Assembly: GCA_009699875.1 (NCBI GenBank)
Contig: WLNI01000001.1
Coordinates: 620,001 to 684,000, forward strand
DNA length: 64,000 bases
Reading direction: 5' to 3'
Source: Actinomycetota bacterium
GTDB lineage: Bacteria > Actinomycetota > Acidimicrobiia > Acidimicrobiales > RAAP-2
Positions 62,084 to 64,000 of the stretch are shown piece by piece (position 1 is the first letter of the stretch; every line of letters begins with the position of its first letter). The position numbers were made by a program, and so were the translations under genes. Below the pieces are notes generated by a model that was not told where the DNA came from, made no database searches, and saw only the letters and a list, made by a program, of their open reading frames with translations.

Positions 62084-63226
62084 CTAACGCTCGATACTCC
62101 CGTTCGCCATGGTGATCGTGCCTCCGCCCGCCATCAGGATTTTTAGTGCCTGATTCAGGGTGTCAACGGCGACTATCTGAAGGCTCGAAGCAGCAGTTGA
62201 TTGGGCTGCTTTCTTCTCGGTTCCAGGCACCAAGAACATCGTCGCCCCCGCATTTGAGACCGCAACAGCCTTCTGAGGGACACCCCCCACGTCACCGACC
62301 GCTCCACTGGGAGACATCGTCCCTGTTGCTCCGATTGTTCGATGATGGATCAAGGTCCCATTCGAGAGCTGGTCAATGATTCCAAGCGTCATTGCCAGTC
62401 CCGCAGAAGGGCCACCAATATTCGGCGTTGAAATATTCACGGAAAATGGTAAGACGTAGTGAATGTCATCTTGCAACGCAATACCAAGAAAACCTTTTGC
62501 CGCTCCGCTCACTCCCGGGCAGGGAGAAGGTTGGGTCGCTGTCGGTGGTTTCCCGACCGTGACATTTACAGCAACTGGTGATCCATTCGTAATGGTCCCG
62601 TTGTCGGAGATTGATGCCTTCTTGATTAGAAATGATGCTGTCGTTCCGGGCAAAAGGTTTCGAGTGACAGCAATAACAGCGCATGCCGTCGTGGTCGCTT
62701 GACCGTTCACGCCGACAACAATGTCAGCAACAGAGATACGGCCAGAGGCCGGTGTCGAGGTCCCAACAGCCTCAACGAGAGCTCCGTCGTTCGTGCTGGT
62801 CACTGGATATCCAAGTCGTTGAAATGCCGCCGCCTGAGCATTGGTCTTGGACTGTGCCATCTGGAGATACCCCTGAATGTCGAGGTCGTTGACACTGACG
62901 CCGGGGGTAACGAGCGCATCACCAGAGACAATCTCGGCGTCGGAATTGAACCATGCCGGAAGATATGTCAGCCAGCTCAACGGGGTGAGATACACGTCCG
63001 TGAGCAAGATGTGCCCCGAGTTGTTTGTGCCTTGCTTTCCGTCAATTGTGATCAAAGGTGCTACTGGCTCTGCTCCCCCAGGAGTGACCGAGTAGTCGCC
63101 AGTTGAGACCTGGGAAGCGCCAAACCCACAGGCCACCACAAGGAAAATGGCCACAAGAGCCCCCCGGACAATCCAATGGCGCCGGCGGAGCGGCTTTGAC
63201 GGCGGCATACTGATTTCGTGACTCAC
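62084..63226 (-). CDS. PDZ/Lon-S16 membrane-anchored protease-like protein (YlbL/Rv3194c type)
   Basis: 380 residues from the GTG at 63226; an ATG at 63208 is the other candidate and the frame runs to 63409. I prefer 63226 because TACGGT is 9 bases upstream. One N-terminal membrane helix (WIVRGALVAIFLVVACGFG), a PDZ-like region (about 180-265) and a Lon proteolytic domain: the serine lies in NIGGPSAGLAMTLGIID and the lysine in GDVGGVPQKAVAVSNAG. It probably cleaves extracytoplasmic substrates. It is 33 bases upstream of the DivIVA gene in the same direction. Confidence 0.9.
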   Translation of the reverse strand: MSHEISMPPSKPLRRRHWIVRGALVAIFLVVACGFGASQVSTGDYSVTPGGAEPVAPLITIDGKQGTNNSGHILLTDVYLTPLSWLTYLPAWFNSDAEIVSGDALVTPGVSVNDLDIQGYLQMAQSKTNAQAAAFQRLGYPVTSTNDGALVEAVGTSTPASGRISVADIVVGVNGQATTTACAVIAVTRNLLPGTTASFLIKKASISDNGTITNGSPVAVNVTVGKPPTATQPSPCPGVSGAAKGFLGIALQDDIHYVLPFSVNISTPNIGGPSAGLAMTLGIIDQLSNGTLIHHRTIGATGTMSPSGAVGDVGGVPQKAVAVSNAGATMFLVPGTEKKAAQSTAASSLQIVAVDTLNQALKILMAGGGTITMANGSIER

Positions 63227-63880
63227 GATCCCGCCACCGTATCGGCCTTCGCGCCCAGAGAGCGCAGGCTCGCAATTATCGCCGCTGGAAATCGGAAGAA
63301 TCCTGACGATCTCTCCTCCCTTCGAGATGCACTGCACGACGAAGACATGTTTGTCAGAGTTGCTGCTCTTGGCGCTCTTGCAAAGCGGGAATCGCTCACA
63401 GCTGTCCATGTTATTTCAGCGCTTCGTGACCTCTCGCCAGAGGTTCGCCAACGTGCCGCCCAAACCGCCAAATACGTCCAGGATGAAACTGAGACGACCC
63501 CTCTCAATGAGGCATTGCGTGAATCACTCCACGACTCCATTCCACTGTGCGTGGTGAGTTCTCTGGAGGCACTTGCTCTTCGCGAAGATACTGACTCGGT
63601 GGAAGAAATTGGCATACTAGTTTCTTCCCATCCTGATCCACTCGTTGTCGAAGAGGCTGTTGCGGCGTTGGCAGAGATAGGTGACGTTCGAGGCCTTCCT
63701 CTCATTCTCGGAGCAGCCGAAGGAAAACCGGCCCTTCGACGTCGAGTGGTTGCGGCCCTTGGCGCATTTGAAGGAGATGAAGTGGAGGCCACACTCGACA
63801 GGCTAGAGAAGGATCGAGACTGGCAAGTCCGACAAGCCGTGGCAATGTTGCGCCGGGTAGAGAGCGATGAAACCGATTAG
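63218..63880 (+). CDS. HEAT-repeat protein
   Basis: 220 residues of alpha-helical repeats; successive blocks such as LRDALHDEDMFVRVAALGAL, ISALRDLSPEVRQRAAQ, LGAFEGDEVEATLDRLEKD and WQVRQAVAMLRRV show HEAT/PBS-lyase-like spacing. Probably a protein-protein interaction scaffold. Only a GTG (63218) is available, since an in-frame TGA lies seven codons upstream and no later start precedes the repeats. It overlaps the divergent PDZ/Lon gene by 9 bases within a near-palindrome. Function unknown. Confidence 0.82.
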   Translation: MTHDPATVSAFAPRERRLAIIAAGNRKNPDDLSSLRDALHDEDMFVRVAALGALAKRESLTAVHVISALRDLSPEVRQRAAQTAKYVQDETETTPLNEALRESLHDSIPLCVVSSLEALALREDTDSVEEIGILVSSHPDPLVVEEAVAALAEIGDVRGLPLILGAAEGKPALRRRVVAALGAFEGDEVEATLDRLEKDRDWQVRQAVAMLRRVESDETD

Positions 63881-64000
63881 CGATTCGCGGCTTCGAAGAG
63901 TGCCCCAAGGCGACCAATCTCGTCGAGACAACGAGCTGCTCCTTCTGCGACCACTGAGATTGAGTTCGAGACGACGTGGACTGGGACCGACGTGCCTTGA
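63877..64000 (-). CDS. C-terminal fragment of a protein, cut by window edge
   Basis: From the stop TAA (63877-63879, overlapping the HEAT stop on the other strand) a frame is open to the window end, about 40 residues: GTSVPVHVVSNSISVVAEGA, then RCLDEIGRLGALFEAANR at the end. I do not recognise the family. Codon use and lack of stops support a real gene that continues beyond the window. Confidence 0.6.
   Translation of the reverse strand, partial: QGTSVPVHVVSNSISVVAEGAARCLDEIGRLGALFEAANR

Noticed and set aside
63223..63792. Long minus-strand frame opposite the HEAT-repeat gene
   Set aside because: Composition rich in Arg/Ser/Ala typical of an antisense shadow; the plus-strand HEAT repeats explain the sequence.

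Overview
The window comes from an actinobacterium, most likely from the Acidimicrobiia. Seen directly: a WhiB1-type regulator beside a PdtaS-type histidine kinase (the mycobacterial whiB1/pdtaS order), DUF3107, a UPF0182 membrane giant and a PDZ/Lon-S16 (YlbL) protein, the three-gene set histidine phosphatase (MSMEG_4193 type) / DUF3090 / SCO1664, paired ArsA-like ATPases (Rv3679/Rv3680 type), and F420-type LLM oxidoreductases. Base composition looks moderate rather than high GC, and a complete System I cytochrome c maturation operon is present. Both are unusual for classical Actinobacteria; the class assignment is inference.

Layout: 1-2.7 kb RNA helicase (cut by the window edge), Bcp peroxiredoxin, DedA, Fpg/Nei glycosylase. 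2.7-5.8 kb FrhB-like iron-sulfur protein, then phosphatase/DUF3090/SCO1664. 5.8-8.4 kb MBOAT acyltransferase plus a DUF459 SGNH protein, probably for envelope acylation. 8.4-11 kb EtfAB and a glycerophosphodiesterase. 11.2-14.6 kb WhiB1, PdtaS, a PHP phosphoesterase and a YbjQ protein. 14.7-20.4 kb ArsA pair, DUF3107, dNTPase, SDR, Mrp. 20.4-22.3 kb SufR-like regulator with a cysteine-desulfurase-like protein lacking the PLP lysine. 22.3-28 kb ccmABCDEFGH, including a 38-codon ccmD. 28-31.4 kb GDP-mannose dehydratase, GT4 glycosyltransferase, TetR, low-MW phosphatase. 31.4-39.2 kb kinase-like/flippase-like membrane fusion, acyl-CoA dehydrogenase, divergent cysS and valS. 39.2-44.4 kb a liv-type ABC importer with fused permeases. 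44.5-52.6 kb hydrolase, two LLM enzymes, SRPBCC, HdeD, nitronate-monooxygenase-like, SCO6745-type and Coq4-motif proteins, TetR. 52.6-55.1 kb a more AT-rich stretch with a channel-like protein and a GT87 mannosyltransferase. 55.2-57.3 kb initiator tRNA, MaoC, a membrane protein and a VOC protein. 57.3-64 kb UPF0182, a DivIVA protein with a phage-head-protein-like tail, PDZ/Lon-S16, HEAT protein and a partial gene.

Genes are packed tightly, with many 1-4 base overlaps inside operons and convergent neighbours whose stop codons touch. Many first genes lack a Shine-Dalgarno sequence and instead show a TAnnnT element 6-9 bases before the start codon, which suggests widespread leaderless transcription. 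I saw no insertion sequence, prophage, CRISPR array or integrase. The most unusual points are the DivIVA fusion, the cysteine-desulfurase pseudoenzyme, the Coq4-motif protein and the System I ccm operon.
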